DNA of 64,000 nt from Delphinus delphis (GCF_949987515.2 NC_082695.1:87133604-87197603); one strand, 5' to 3'; positions 1 to 12,480 are shown, counted from the stretch's first letter. The notes: a model not told the origin generated them from the sequence alone. A program made the numbers and translations.

Positions 1-1537
1 CAGAAATAAGTTTTAATGTATTTTCCCAGTGTCTTACAATATATTTTAAAGAAAGCTTGGTGACATGTGGCTGTTTTTGTTTATTTGGTAGAATTAGTTG
101 TCCTCCCATAGTTCTTTTTCTCTCCCTCTGTGGGCCCGCACGCGCACGCACACACACATACACTCACACTCACACTGGACTGTCATCTGCAATTTATATG
201 AGATACGGTGGTGGATGAGCTAGTTATGAAACTCAGTTACGGTGCTGAGTGGCCTGGCCAGACCCGACTCTCCTTCAGGATATCAGCTCATGCACTCCCA
301 TAGCATCTTGTTAATAATTTTCAAGTATTTTCACAGACATCGGCTCATGTCAGCTTCAAAGCAACCTCCGGGCTGGAGCATCTATTATCGTTCCTTTTCA
401 CAGATACAAAACTGCAAAGCAGCAGGGTCACGTGGTACTCCTTCCTCCCTCCCCCTCACTAGGGTCCTGTGGCCACTGCAGGGCAACTTGGGCTTAGAAG
501 CCCGGGCATCCGATGCCCTGTTGGTCCACCTGTGAAGAAGCCACATGCCAGCAGCATCTAGATACAAGTTTTCAACAAGAGCAGAGCACCCAGGTGCAGG
601 GATAAAGGAAGAGATGCTCTGACTATCACCAGACTTGTCAATTTTGAGTGCTGTGCGAGATAAAGTCCTCTGCCCCCGCTTGGTACCCAGAACATCACAG
701 AACTGTATGGAAAGGTAGGAAGAAATACCAGAGCAGCACCTTCTGTTTTTCTGTGACCCAGCCTTCCCTCCCTCATGGGAATAACATTAATGAAACCATT
801 CATTTAAATAAATCACCAGTCTTATCTACTTGTTCAATGCAAATTATTATTCGTTTGAGACAGCAGGTAAGTGGTCTTGTCCAAAGTTGATTGTGTGCAG
901 TAAATACCACGTTAATATTAATAACTTCATAATAATGCAGTGTTCACAGAACGTGTGAGAAGCTGGGAAATGCTCATTTGTAAATGATCTTTGACAAGGA
1001 TGGGAAGGACCCGGGGAGCAAGCCTAATCCCAATTGTAATTATGTGGAGAAGAAGCAAGAGGAAATGACGTTCAGGATGCAGATCTACTTATCAACCTAT
1101 GAGAGCGACAGCAGGGAACCATCTATGGAGGTGACTCTGGAATTGTCTCCAGACTGAGGTGAGGGTCCTGTCCTTAGTCATCATGCTCCGTAGCGTTTTC
1201 TTTCCAACTCTGCATCCTAGCATGTAGAAAACTCCTCATCTATTGCATTTCCTAGAGTTTAATTTTATGTAATACTTTCAGGGAGGAAATGCAAATTCAA
1301 GGCTGCCTCGCGACTAGGTATCCAGGCCACTAGATGATCTGTGAAACGAGATGTAAGGATGACCTCCTCCCAGGCAAGAGAAGATGTCAAACAGCTGTGC
1401 TATCCAGTTTGGGCAGGTCCCCGTGGGCAGACAGGGGGTCTTGAGAGCAGGTTCTTTTAGATCTAAATGTCTACAGAAGGCAGGCAGAAAATGAAATGAG
1501 ACAAGAAGCTTCTAGAGGGGAGGTACCACCACTCAAG
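1..1537. other. Unique intergenic DNA, no gene seen
   Basis: I recognise no gene or repeat family here. A short CA-rich stretch lies at about 139-176. The frames at 242-535 and 648-890 are under 100 codons and resemble nothing I know. The part around 985-1150 is balanced in composition and could be old unique sequence, but nothing defines it further. Confidence 0.6.
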
Positions 1538-1893
1538 ATTTTTTTATTTTTATTGAATTATACTTCATTTATAATGTTCTGTTAGTTTCAGGTGTACAGC
1601 ACAGTGATTCAGTTACATATATATCTATTCTTTTTCAGATTCTTTTCCCTTATATGTTATTATAAGATATTGGGTAAAGTTCCCTGTGCTATACAGTAGG
1701 TCTTTGTTTATCTATTTTATGTATAGTAGTGTGTATATGTTAATCCCAGACTCCTAATTTATCCCCCCCCTTTCCCTTCTGGTAATCATAAGTTTGTTTT
1801 CTATGTCTGTGAGTCTATTTCTGTTTTGAAAATGAGTTCATTTGTATCATTTTTTTAGATTCCACACATAAGTGATATCGTATGATATCTGAC
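1538..1893 (-). mobile_element. L1 LINE 3' end, 5'-truncated
   Basis: The plus strand opens with a T-rich run and then reads as the reverse complement of a cetartiodactyl L1 3' UTR: the TTTCAGGTGTACAGCACAGT block, the CTGTGCTATACAGTAGGTCT block, and the block ending near TCCACACATAAGTGATATCG. The insertion is therefore minus-strand and keeps only the last ~350 bp of the element. Divergence looks moderate to high. It is separate from the next L1 because the same 3' UTR segments recur there. Confidence 0.88.
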
Positions 1894-2029
1894 TCTACAA
1901 ATCAACTGTGACTTGCAGAAATGAGGTCTAACATTGCTAAATTACCTGACTTTTTTTCAAAGAATACAGAAATCCAAATTGTCTTGCATAATCTCTCCCT
2001 TTTGAAAATACTGTTCCCACCTGTATCAG

Positions 2030-2700
2030 GATATAATTGACATAGAACATAGTGTAGGTGTGAGACGTGCATGCGGTGATTTTCTACAGTGAGTGATCCC
2101 CACAGTAAGGTGAGTCAACCCATCCATCACCTCACATGGTTGCAAGTTTTTTTTTTCTTATGGGGAGAATGTTTAAGGTCTACTCTCAGCAACTTTCAAA
2201 TATATTTACAGTGTTGTTATAAATGCTATAAATTAGATGCTAATTTAATCATGCTATAAATTAGATCCCCAGGACTTATTTATCTTATAACTGGAAGTTT
2301 GTACTTTTTACCACTTTTACCCATTTTCCTCATCTCCAGCCTCTGGCAACCACCAACCTGTTCTCTGTTTCGATGAATTCACCTTTTTTTTCGACTCCAC
2401 ATAGAAGTGGGATCATATGTTGTTTGTCTTTCTCTGTCTGACTTACTTCACTTAGCATAATGCCCTCAAGGTCCATCTCTGTGTCCCAAACGACAAGATT
2501 TCTTTCTTTCTCACGGCTGAATAATATTCTGTCCTGTGTATGCATACATCATGTTTTCTTTCCATTCATTTGTCAAAGGACACTTACATTGTTTTCATGT
2601 CTTGTCTACTGACATGAGGGGTGCAGATATCTCTTTTAAGATGGTGATTTTATTTCATTCAGATATATACCCATAAATGGGATTGTTGGACCAAAGGACA
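2030..2700 (-). mobile_element. Old L1 LINE 3' end
   Basis: Reverse complement of an L1 3' UTR. Recognisable blocks are the ATAATTGACATA start, the CTCTGGCAACCACCAACCTG block, GACTTACTTCACTTAGCATA, the CAAGGTCCATCTCTGTGTCC block, and the ATACCCATAAATGGGATTGT end. At 2222-2265 a short internal direct repeat around ATGCTATAAATTAGAT is specific to this copy. No ORF2 coding potential is left. Confidence 0.88.
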
Positions 2701-5700
2701 TCCTTAAAGCAGAAATTAAAAGATGATAATTTACATCACAAGAACGTAGGAATGTGTAAAACTCGCAGGTGATGGTAAATACATAGTCAAAGTCAACTTT
2801 GCTAATTGTAGTGATGTCGTGTAATTTACTTACGACTCTACATTAAAAGCAAAAGTATTAAAAATAACCATAACTGTGTAATTTCTTGACACCAAACTAT
2901 GGGCAATTGATTTTTAAAAAAATAGTCAGAACTATGCAGGCCAAACAAAATACTCCTGTGAGCTGACAGTTTTTAAACTTTTTTATTTTTTTAGCTCTTT
3001 TACACCACAAATCTGAACTCGTTAACGTAATCTCAGTCCGTTTTAATTTTTTTCCACAAAGAAATATTTCGTGAGTTATGGGAATCTGCATTCTGAGCAC
3101 ACTTGAGTATATAATGAATAATTTTGCTGGTGATACACGGAGAGGAAAGAAAAGGAAGCAGTCGAATGTCACGGGAGATGTAGTGCAGGAGTCCTGGGAA
3201 AAGCTGTGCTCTTTCTGCGACAGCTGCTGGCTTGTCTGACCGTGGACCCACGCGGAGGGATCAAAAGGGACAGTGACCGGCCGGGCGCTGCCGGGGCTCT
3301 TGCTTTGTTTCTTCTGCCCATCTTCATCTGTAGACACTGCTTTTTGGGCAAATACACTTTCTGTCTGTGTCTTTGATAAAGACATTGCCTTTTGCTCACT
3401 TAAAAAAACCCTTATTCTTGTCTTCAGCTCTGACTGTCAGCAAAGTGTCTGTAGGTGGTGCCCATGTGCACAGACCCACAGAAGGATGCTGGCGAGAGGG
3501 GCTCCCACGTGCTTCACAACGTGGAGGACGAAGGAATTCGAGGCCCCTCCGTGTCCTGTAGATGTGAGGTCCCCATGCCACCCCCAGATTGGGAGCACGG
3601 GAACATTCGGATGATAACCCCATTCCACAGCAGGGTGTGCCGCATGGATTTGTGTGTGTAATGAAAGCTGTGTCTACACAAGGCGTGGAGTCGGTCACTG
3701 TATTTCAGTGACGAATTAAATGAGAAGAAAAAAGCAGTCAAATTGATTGACTGGCTTCCTCAGGACTACGTGTGAATTGACTGAATTCATTTAAAACGCT
3801 GCATTGAGAGCTCTGTGTAGACACCACCTGTGTCCAGTTTTGTTTTTTAACCTTTGGAGAGGTTGAGCTTCCCTAACTGCTCTAGAAAACTGAGAGCCTG
3901 GAACACACAGGGAACAGGGTCTTAAATTCTGAACTCTTAGCTCATGGGTAAAAACGGAGCAGAACCGGGAGAAGACATGCCCAGAGGAGCATCTTCCTTC
4001 AAGGTTTCTGGTTTAGCAAGAATGAGAAAAATCGGGTTCACTGGGAAAATGTTTTTAACCTTTATTCTTAGGATAAATCAAGAGGCTCATTTTTCAGTCT
4101 ATAGAATTCAATTAAAGGTCAGATCTGTAATGGCGATCCTAATTATTAATGTGTTGCTATTTTAATTATTAATAGGTTGAAATATTTGCATAATGGATAA
4201 AGAAATAGCCCAAGAACAACTTTGGTAGCATCTGAAGAGTCTTCAAAATATTTTATCAATATCCCTTTTGCTATGAGCTTATATAATTCATTTAAAACAC
4301 AGACATTTATTTAAAATATTACAAGGGTAAAACTACAGTTACCACCGTTAGATAATATGAACCAAACTATACTGATTATGGTCCTGAAATATTTGAAAGA
4401 GGTGATCTATATAGAAATCACCAGAGGAAAAATAGTAAAGAGAGTACTTATTATTTTGTACAATCCTAACATTCATTTCTAAAGAATAATTTGGGTTAAG
4501 ATATATTTTAACCACACCCAATGTTATTCTCCTTCATCCTGAAAATGTATTGAATCTAAACAACTTACTGGAGCAGAAACACGTCACAGATGTGAGGTTT
4601 TTAACTAAATGGTATTGGAATTAGCTTTCCTAAATGTAATTTATCAGAACCTAGAAATATCTGTTTCTGTTATCAATAATAAATCTCCTGACAGAATTAG
4701 GCAGCAAATAGATGATTGATGTTATAATGTTATCTATAAGTTAATTTAAACTTCAGCTCAAAGGAAAGAGGTTTCCTAGTTGTTTTTATAAAGTGAGGGT
4801 ATTACATTAAAGTATAAATTTACTTTAAAATTTGAAGTGTCATTTAAAAAATTTATTATCAGTATAATTTGATTCATATAATTATAACTAAACTATGTAA
4901 CCCCAAATATTGAGAGTAATTTTGTGTTATTTACATAAACATGTAAAAACTATTGGCTCTAGGAATCAACCAATCCTCCCTTTTTAAAGAAGAAGAGAGA
5001 ACAAGAATATTTCAGCTTCAGAGAAATATTTTATCTAGGGATGTTTGAGGACAGGATTAGTGATACTGACTGAAATGAACTTTTCAATAGCTAATGCGAT
5101 ATTTATTAGGATTCAGTTTAACCAATGTTAGTAATTACAAGAGACACAAAATTCACTATTAATTAGTTCATCATCAATTATTTACATACGCCTTTAAAGG
5201 ATGGCCACTTTCAAGCCTGTTTTCTATGTTTGGTATGGGTTTCATTCCTACATTTCTTCACTTCAATTCCTTTTCACCTGGCAAAACTTTTACCTTCCTT
5301 GTTTATTACAACTACTAGGTTGAAAGTGTTTCGTTCTGAAAATCGATATCAAACTATGAGTTCTTTATTTGGGGGAATATTATTCAAAATTTATGCAGAA
5401 GAGATTTTTTTTGAAAGAGAAAGAATTAGTTTTTTTTTTTTTAATTCCAACAGCTCCTAGTTAAAAATATCTTATGATGAAAAGACAGTACATGATTTTA
5501 GGAGAAAGAATCATCAGCAAAGCTTCCCCTTTGGAAAAATATAACTTTAATAAGGAAGTAGCAGTTAGCACAATTAACTCATAACCTGGTGCTGAAGACC
5601 ATATTTACAGATTTTTCTTACTTGTGAATTAACTAAACAAAAAAATAGGCTAGTGTGTACATCACGAGGGCATCTGTTTGATTTGACTGTGTTTATGCAG

Positions 5701-5701
5701 G
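2701..5701. other. Unique AT-rich DNA, no gene seen
   Basis: Three kilobases without a recognised repeat or gene. A moderately GC-rich patch at about 3170-3700 carries many overlapping short frames. The longest, 162 codons on the minus strand (3385 to 2897), shows no domain, signal peptide or family resemblance I can name. From 3700 to 5700 the DNA is strongly AT-rich, with TTAAT and ATTTA runs but no tandem order. Confidence 0.55.
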
Positions 5702-6385
5702 CTTTTTTTCATTTTCCCCAGTTTTATTGGTATATAAGTGGCATATAACAATTTATTCATTTGTGTACAACACAATGATTTGATACATGTATATATTGTA
5801 AAATGATCACCACGATAAGTTTAGTTAAAATCCATCAACTCTCATAGTTACAAAATTTTTTTCTTTTGATGAGAACTTCTAAGATGTGCTCTCTCCCCAA
5901 CTTCTAAATACACAATAGGTTTTTGTGAATGATAGTTGCCATGCTGTGCATTATAGTCGCCAGGACTGATTCTTCTTATAACTGGGAGATTGTGCCTTTT
6001 GACCCCCTTCACCCATTCCTCCCACCATCCCCTACCCACCTCTGGCAGCCAGCTATTTGTCCTCTGTTTCTAGGATTTCGGTGTTCATTTTGTTTTGGTT
6101 TTGGTTTTTATTTTAGATTCCACATATAAGTGAGAACATACAGTATTTGTATTTCTCAGTTTGACTTATTTCACTTAGTATAATGCCCTCAATTTCCATC
6201 TACGTTTTTTGCAAATTGCAGAATTTCTTTCTTTATCATGGCTGAATGATATTCCAGTATTTATATCTATATCTAAACTATGCTAATATATAGATCTACT
6301 AGATAGATCTAATAATACCATCTATATATCTAGATATATCTACACCACATTCTTTTTGGTATCCATTCATCCACAAAGAGATGGA
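5702..6385 (-). mobile_element. Old L1 LINE 3' end, outer element, first half
   Basis: The plus strand reads as the reverse complement of an L1 3' UTR, from CAGTTTTATTGGTATATAAG through the GACTTATTTCACTTAGTATA block to a GGTATCCATTCATCCACAAA block. An AT-rich patch of TATCTA-type words at about 6262-6340 is an internal expansion. The match stops at about 6385, where a younger L1 begins, and resumes at about 6836, so this is the outer partner of a nested insertion. Confidence 0.88.
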
Positions 6386-6835
6386 CTCTTTTTTTTTTCC
6401 CCTCATATCTTTATTGGAGTATACATGCTTTACAATGTTGTGTCAGTTGCTTCTGTACAACAGAGTGAATCAGCTATACGTATACATATATCCCCATATC
6501 TCCTCCCTCTTGCATCTCCCTCCCACCCTCCCTATCCCATCCCTCTAGGTCATCACAACACATCGATTTGATCTCCTTGTGCTATGCAGCAGCTTCCCAC
6601 TAACTATCTATTTTACATTTGGTAGAGGAAATATGTCCATGCTACTCTCTCACTTCGTCCCAGCTTACCCTTCCCCCTCCCCGTGTCCTCAAGTCCGTTC
6701 TCTACGTCTGCGTCTTTATTCCTGTCCTGCCCCTAGGTTCTTCAGAACCACTTTTTAAATTCCATGTATATGCGTTAGCATACGGTATTTGTTTTTCTCT
6801 TTCTGACTTACTTCACTCTGTATGACAGATTCTAG
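6386..6835 (-). mobile_element. Younger L1 LINE 3' end nested in an older L1
   Basis: It begins with a T-run followed by TCTTTATTGGAGTATACATG, the reverse complement of the young cetacean-type L1 3' terminus. It then runs through AATCAGCTATACGTATACAT, CTATCTATTTTACATTTGGT and TACTTCACTCTGTATGACAG. It matches my memory of this L1 far more closely than its host does, so it is younger. It is 5'-truncated at about 450 bp. I found no clear target-site duplication; the far junction shares a short CTAGG or TTAGG-like overlap with the host. Confidence 0.88.
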
Positions 6836-7030
6836 GTTGTCTCTATGTCTTGGCTATTGTAAATAATGTTGCCATGATCACGGAGGTACACATGTCTCTT
6901 TGAGATAGTGATTTTGTTTCATTTGGGTAAATGACCAGAAGGGGAATTGCTGGATCAGATGGTAGTTCTATTTTTCATTTATTTCCACAGTGGCTGCACC
7001 AGTTGACATTCCCACCGACAGTTGTGCTTA
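6836..7030 (-). mobile_element. Old L1 LINE 3' region, outer element, second half
   Basis: Continues the outer L1 after the nested insertion: GTCTTGGCTATTGTAAATAA, then GATAGTGATTTTGTTTCATT, GAATTGCTGGATCAGATGGT, and the GTTGACATTCCCACCGACAG block. In L1 order this directly follows the point reached at 6385, which supports a simple interruption rather than two independent old copies. Confidence 0.85.
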
Positions 7031-9370
7031 CATAGTTTAAATCTAGATCATCCTACTACCGCAGCTGACCCTAGTATCTTCATTCCTCCATCACCCACAC
7101 ATTCGCCCAGCATCTGTTTGAGGTACACTCCAATTGATAACAAAGCCCTTGACAACAAATACACAGCAATGACAGCAACAGAATTAGATGCTACTGTTTC
7201 AAGTTTCAAGGACAAAATACAACAGGAGGGGAAAAGTTCATCGTTATGAATAGAAAATGCTAATAATTAAAAGAAAATCTTTTTGTATTAGATTTTTGAT
7301 TGAAATTGTTTATTTTCTTATTTATTTATTGAAAGAGGCCACTTAGACTTACTTATTTGGATAGGTTTTTATACTAATATATCACACTCAGGTATACATA
7401 TATTGGAAAATGTAAGTGAAGTCAATTAGCATGTCTGTAATGATTCTTCCCCTTCTGACTAGTTCCATGTTTTCTATTTGACATTCACCATGAAGGCTAG
7501 TCTTGAACCATTTCTTAAAAATGTGCCTCGGCAATGTCTCTCTGAACATTGCTTCAAAAGTCACCGATGTGTGTATATTCCTCTGTTGTTAAAATATAAA
7601 GAGACTTTATTTCAGATGGTCAACTTTGAATACTTGGAAAACAAGAGATCAAATCATCCTAAAGCAACAGTCTTTCACTGAGTTATTCCTTAATGGCATT
7701 TTCACCATGTTTTAAGATGAACCTTCCCACATATCACAGATATGCGATAACACGGCAACTGAGTGCTGTGATGAAGCTCCTTTTACATCACAGTTCGATT
7801 TTTGTCTACTCACTTTTTCTTATTCACAATAACCAAAATGCAGAGTGAATGGCTGTGTAATGCATATCTGTTATGATTCCGAGCAAGCCATTAGCTCTGG
7901 AGAAACGCTTGGCCTTAAACCACTCAAGGGATCAGGTTCCCAGATTCCGTGGTGAGCAAAACCGCAGACCACAGGTGTCCTGAGATGCCAAAGTCTGTGC
8001 AGAGGTCAAGGTCAGGAAAAGAAGCAATAGTTCAGGAAGGAAAGAAACTCTTCTCCAAAGAGGAAGGTTTATTGATAGCAGTTCTTGGTTGGTTTAATAG
8101 CCGCTGTAAAACTCAGCAAATTCAATTTAGTGTTGTTTGGAGGAAATGAGAAAATAATATGAAAAACACAAAACCAGAGGGTTTAGACTCTCAGATGACA
8201 ATGCAGTTTTATCAATCGTATGAATCAATGTAAACATGTTTACTTCACTTTTAAAAAGTCACTTCAAGGAATAAGGAAATGAAAGAGGGGCTTTCAAAAT
8301 TGTCATCCCTTCTGTTACAGCAAAGCAACAAATCGACCTTCTCTCCATCCTAAGACACAATTCTACACATTTCAGATACCTGAGATCTGGATTTGCCTTA
8401 GAATCAAGGACACAATTATTGTAATATTTCCTCCCATCACAAATCCTATTATTCATTTATGATGCATCTTATACTCAATGGTTACTTAGATTCCAGGAAG
8501 AATGAAAAGAATGGACAGCTGCTGGTATTTGGGACTGTTAGCTTGTCTTTGATTAAGAGAGTATTATAGAGGTACGAAGCATTGAAAGCATTTTGCGTTC
8601 CTGATTGTGATGGAACACAGTTATTATTATTTGCTCTTATCACAGCCTGTTGGTTGCAAGGTGCAGAAACCAGTCACCCCAGCTGGCATTTAAAGCAAGA
8701 ATGAACACAGCAGTGTGTTGGTAGACGCGGGGCAGCCTCTAGGGCCCTGAAAGAGGAAGCATGGTGGCCCATGGGCCTGGAAGGCAGGCTGCTGGTGCCT
8801 CTGTTTCTGGGCTCTGTATCCTTTTCTCTTTACCTTCTGCTTCTTTAAAAAAAAAAAATCTCAATGTCAACACGAGTCTTTTCTCTCTTCTCTGACTGAG
8901 GGTCCCTATAACCTTCCTTCTTGTCACATAAAAGAATCAATGAAACCAGAGAGTATGGCTGGGATATGCAAGGACGGTGTGAAATATGATTATATGGAAG
9001 TTTGGAATTCAGAGAAACTTTGTAAACCACCTAGATAATGTCCCGTATGTTATAGTTGATGAGAAAAGACCCAGAATGCTTAAAAGAATAACCAAGATCC
9101 AGAAAACTGCTGTGACATCAGGTGACACTCAAACACTGTTACTGTCCCTACTGTCCCTGGTAAGGATGAATATTAACTTGAGGATGAAGAAAAAATGGTG
9201 AATTAAATAAATTCATCTTAATAACAAAACGTCCAGGAAAATAGTATCTGAATTAAGAGGTCTAAATGGCAGGATAGTTTCAAAAATAGCTGTTTGATTA
9301 TTTTCCAGCATAAACGGAAATCATGCAACCACATGTTATTTGGTAGTTAGTCAACGTTAGTAAATATTCA
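7031..9370. other. Unique DNA, no gene seen
   Basis: No gene is recognised; the frames at 7022-7249, 7478-7681 and 7949-8149 are under 80 codons and resemble nothing I know. Around 8640-8760 the words GGTTGCAAGGTGCAGAAACC and GGCATTTAAAGCAAGAATGA recall an ancient interspersed repeat that I cannot name with confidence. A (A)12 run lies at about 8848-8859. Confidence 0.5.
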
Positions 9371-9383
9371 AAAATTAGTTAGT
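9371..9383. repeat. Left target-site duplication of the SINE at 9384
   Basis: AAAATTAGTTAGT immediately precedes the SINE and is repeated without mismatch at 9593-9605, just after its A-tail. The A-rich start fits the TT|AAAA preference of the L1 endonuclease. The perfect 13-bp match fixes both ends of the insertion. Confidence 0.95.
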
Positions 9384-9592
9384 GGGCTTCCCTGGTGGCG
9401 CAGCGGTTGAGAGTCCGCCTGCCGATGTAGGGGACACGGGTTCGTGCCCCGGTCCGGGAAGATCCCACATGCCGCAGAGCGGCTAAGCCTGTGAGCCATG
9501 GCCGCTGAGCCTGCGCGTCCGGAACCTGTGCTCCGCAATGGGAGAGGCCACAGCAGTGAGAGGCTCGCGTACCGCAAAAAAAAAAAAAAAAA
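9384..9592 (+). mobile_element. CHR-family SINE (tRNA-Glu-derived), young cetacean type
   Basis: Starts with GGGCTTCCCTGGTGGCGCAG and contains the box-B-like region around GGGTTCGTGCCCC, inherited from the tRNA Pol III promoter. It ends with a GTACCGC block and about 20 A. Perfect 13-bp flanking duplications show a complete retrotransposition by L1 machinery. Small differences from the other young copies (GATGTAGGGG, CGGCTAAGCC, GGAACCTGTG) make this one somewhat older. Frames inside it are repeat artefacts. Confidence 0.97.
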
Positions 9593-9605
9593 AAAATTAG
9601 TTAGT

Positions 9606-12299
9606 TTACACATTTTTATTCACTCTGCTTCTAAGCACTTTGGAGTACCTGAAAACAAAGTACTTTCGTATGCGTTATATGTCATAACATACACAGTTTA
9701 AAATACTAAAGGGCATTAAATATGAATATCAGCTTTGCTTAGTTAAGGGATGAGTAGACTCCAAATGAACGACTCTCCATTTTGCTAAGGAAATGTGTTC
9801 GATAGTTCCCCCTTCTCTGCTACAGCTCTTTCATCCGATGTAATATAAACGGAAACGGCATTCTTTCCTCTGTGTGTCCACGTTTACATGTGTGTGCAAA
9901 TGTGTGCACGGCGTGAATTCTCACACAACTGCAGATTCACTCTTAAAATATTCCCGTGGAAAGCTTAATTCTACGAATGCTATGGAAAACTGACCAAGTC
10001 ACTCAACCTCTAGCTTCCCACTTGTAAACCGTCTCAGAGCCCTGCTGGGAATACAGATGGTCAGTTGTGCTTCACAGCTGGAGCTCCTCGGAAGAGAAGT
10101 ATTAACTCAAGATATTTAGTGTGGGGCGTAGTACCATTCATGATCCCACGCAGAATAATTTTTAAGGCAAAGAAGAAGGCATATTCGTGCATGTTCCATG
10201 CAGAGCTTGTGTCATGAACAAACTAAAATAGAGGTAACATCAGTGTCCAGGAAACATCTGAATATTCTAGAAAGCAACTTTATATAAAAAAAGAGTCAAT
10301 GTTATTTCCACAGAAATTGATGTACAGGAAAAAATTAGAACGTTGTCAAGCTTTTATAGCCACTGGGATCACCACACACGTGTGTGAGTAGTTCAGGATT
10401 CTTAAAAAATGTCTGTGTGTTATGAACATTTTCATCTCAATAGAGCCAAAATAAAACACCTTGAAAAAAATAAAATTGGAAAAAAAATGAATTTGACATG
10501 TTAGAGAAAACTGTGTATTTAATGTAGCATATTGAGTAAATTTATTATGTTCCCCCAGACTAACCTCCATTTAATTAACTGATTAAAATCAAAGTGGATT
10601 TTAAAGATAAATATTGACTTTTAAAAGTGACAAATTATATGATTTCATCTTTGAAAAAATATGTGGAAATCGAGATCAGTAATAAACCTATCAATAAGGG
10701 GAAAGAAGATTAAGAGCTCTCCAGTTAACTTCAGAACATTTTCCTATTTTATTTAAGCATTGGCATAGTCTCCTAAGAAAAACATTATTTGTAAAGAAAG
10801 AAAGCAAAACAATGAATAAAATAATAAATAAAAGGCATTTTTATTTAAAAATAAATTAAAAGGTTAAAAAGTGCCCTGAAATCTTTCATCATGTGCTTTT
10901 CCTTATGTGATAAAATATGTTTAGAACTTCATCACTTAATAATAAAAAGGTATATTGTGTGAAGTAGTCAAAATATATCTCCTTAAAATATTTGTAAAAT
11001 TGATTAGCTATGGCTTTTGTTGTGTACATTAAAGGGATTTAAAAACCTTTCCTTGCTTGAAGTTAGATTGAAATGAGGACACTTGTCAGACCAGCCTCAA
11101 AAGTGAAAATGGAATTCTAAGGTATTTTGGGAAATTAATTTATTTAAATACCATTATGCATTGAATAATGGGAAATGACTATCACATAGCAACATTTTTG
11201 GGAAGGTGTAAGAAGCAAATGATAGTTAACTTTTTTTTTCCATTTCTACATATAAACCAATTTAAAAAGTGTAGTTTTAACTGAAAGGGGAAAAATAAAA
11301 CAATGTTATTTGGATTAAGAACTTCCTATATTACATTGCATTTTCTGGGAAAGACATTAGGCCCCTGATTCTTATTGAAATAAGATAAAATAAAACAAAA
11401 TGAAAAGGAATGCCTCAAGGAAAGGTGATGGCTTTCATTGAGTGAATTGTTGATGACTTGGCAAATGACATAAACACACCAACAAATAACTTCCAGAGTT
11501 AGCTCTCACCTGTCAATTAGTGTATTGTGGGTTGACCTAAAAAATGAAAAGTTCTAAAGCATATATTTTGGTATAAATTAAGGGCATTAAATTACTGGGT
11601 TTAAGAAAAGTCATCCAAGTGTCCTGAAGGAACAGAAATTGAAGGAAATGGATCTGCATTTCCAAGAATAGAAACTGTTTCTCAAAAATGGAAAGAGAGC
11701 AACATAGTACCCAGTCATAAGGAAAGACCTCTGTAATTACGGATCCCAGAGCCAGGAAACTGACATAGTGTAATTAAGGACAGAATCATCTAACTCTTGC
11801 ATAAAGTACGAATTAATAGGGCCATGTCCCCAAAACACAGCTAAGATTGAAAGCCCCAGAGAAGGTCCATCAAGGCAGTTATAGGAATCGCCAGGGAGAA
11901 GTTTCATTTAACTGGAAAACAAATAGCCTATGAAGGGAGGTGAAATGATTAAAATGTACATTTAGTTAAATGGAAACTTTCAAGTCACTCCCCAGATGAT
12001 GAACAGAAACACAAAGACATCAACCTCTAAATATTAGTATTATCTAACAATATACATGAAATATGCATTACTGTTATTTCATCCTCTTGTTGTCAGAACT
12101 CACTGTATTAATACTTCATGAGGAAAGTAAAGCAGGCCCCTGTCCCAAGGAAGACATCGTCAACGGAATTTTAAAATCACAATTTCAATATAACAAACTT
12201 AGGACATGCATTTCAGTGTGAGAAATGAATCGTTTATAGGATAACTGACCACTCATATGCCTGCACCATTTCCTTAATCTGGAACATAGATCTTGACAC
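9606..12299. other. AT-rich unique DNA with one likely MIR remnant
   Basis: No gene is recognised. At about 9985-10070 the words AAGTCACTCAACCTCT and TTCCCACTTGTAAA match the MIR core in plus orientation. The part from 10340 to 11400 is very AT-rich, with AATAAATAAA-type runs, and holds nothing else I can identify. Confidence 0.5.
9985..10070 (+). mobile_element. MIR SINE remnant
   Basis: The segment resembles the conserved centre of MIR (the tract that reads roughly 'caagtcacttaacctct ... cagtttcc ... tgtaaa' in the consensus). Only about 85 bp can be followed and the ends are unclear. It is old and diverged. Confidence 0.5.
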
Positions 12300-12480
12300 G
12301 GATTTAATGTGATTGATGGGTCTAAGGACACATCAGACCCCATTAAGCTAATCAGGCCGGAGCTGCTCAGATCGCGGTGGAGCGCCTGACTTGTCCAATA
12401 TGCTACTTAAAGTCGTTTTTATTTAGCTAGTAGGAAAACGCTGTTTTCACAGTTAGGCAGTATATTACGTAAAGTTGTAT
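12300..12480. other. Conserved-looking unique block
   Basis: Unique DNA of mixed composition inside AT-rich surroundings: CATTAAGCTAATCAGGCCGG is followed by a CpG-containing stretch and then TTATTTAGCTAGTAGG. The mix of homeodomain-type cores and preserved CpGs resembles conserved non-coding elements. No direct evidence of conservation is available here. Confidence 0.25.

Noticed and set aside
2897..3385. 162-codon minus-strand frame as a gene
   Set aside because: In 128 kb of double-strand sequence a chance frame of this size is not surprising, and no domain, homology or splice context is visible.
9384..9592. tRNA gene call from the tRNA-like head of the SINEs
   Set aside because: The similarity to tRNA-Glu is the SINE's origin; the body, A-tail and target-site duplications show a retrotransposon, not a tRNA gene.
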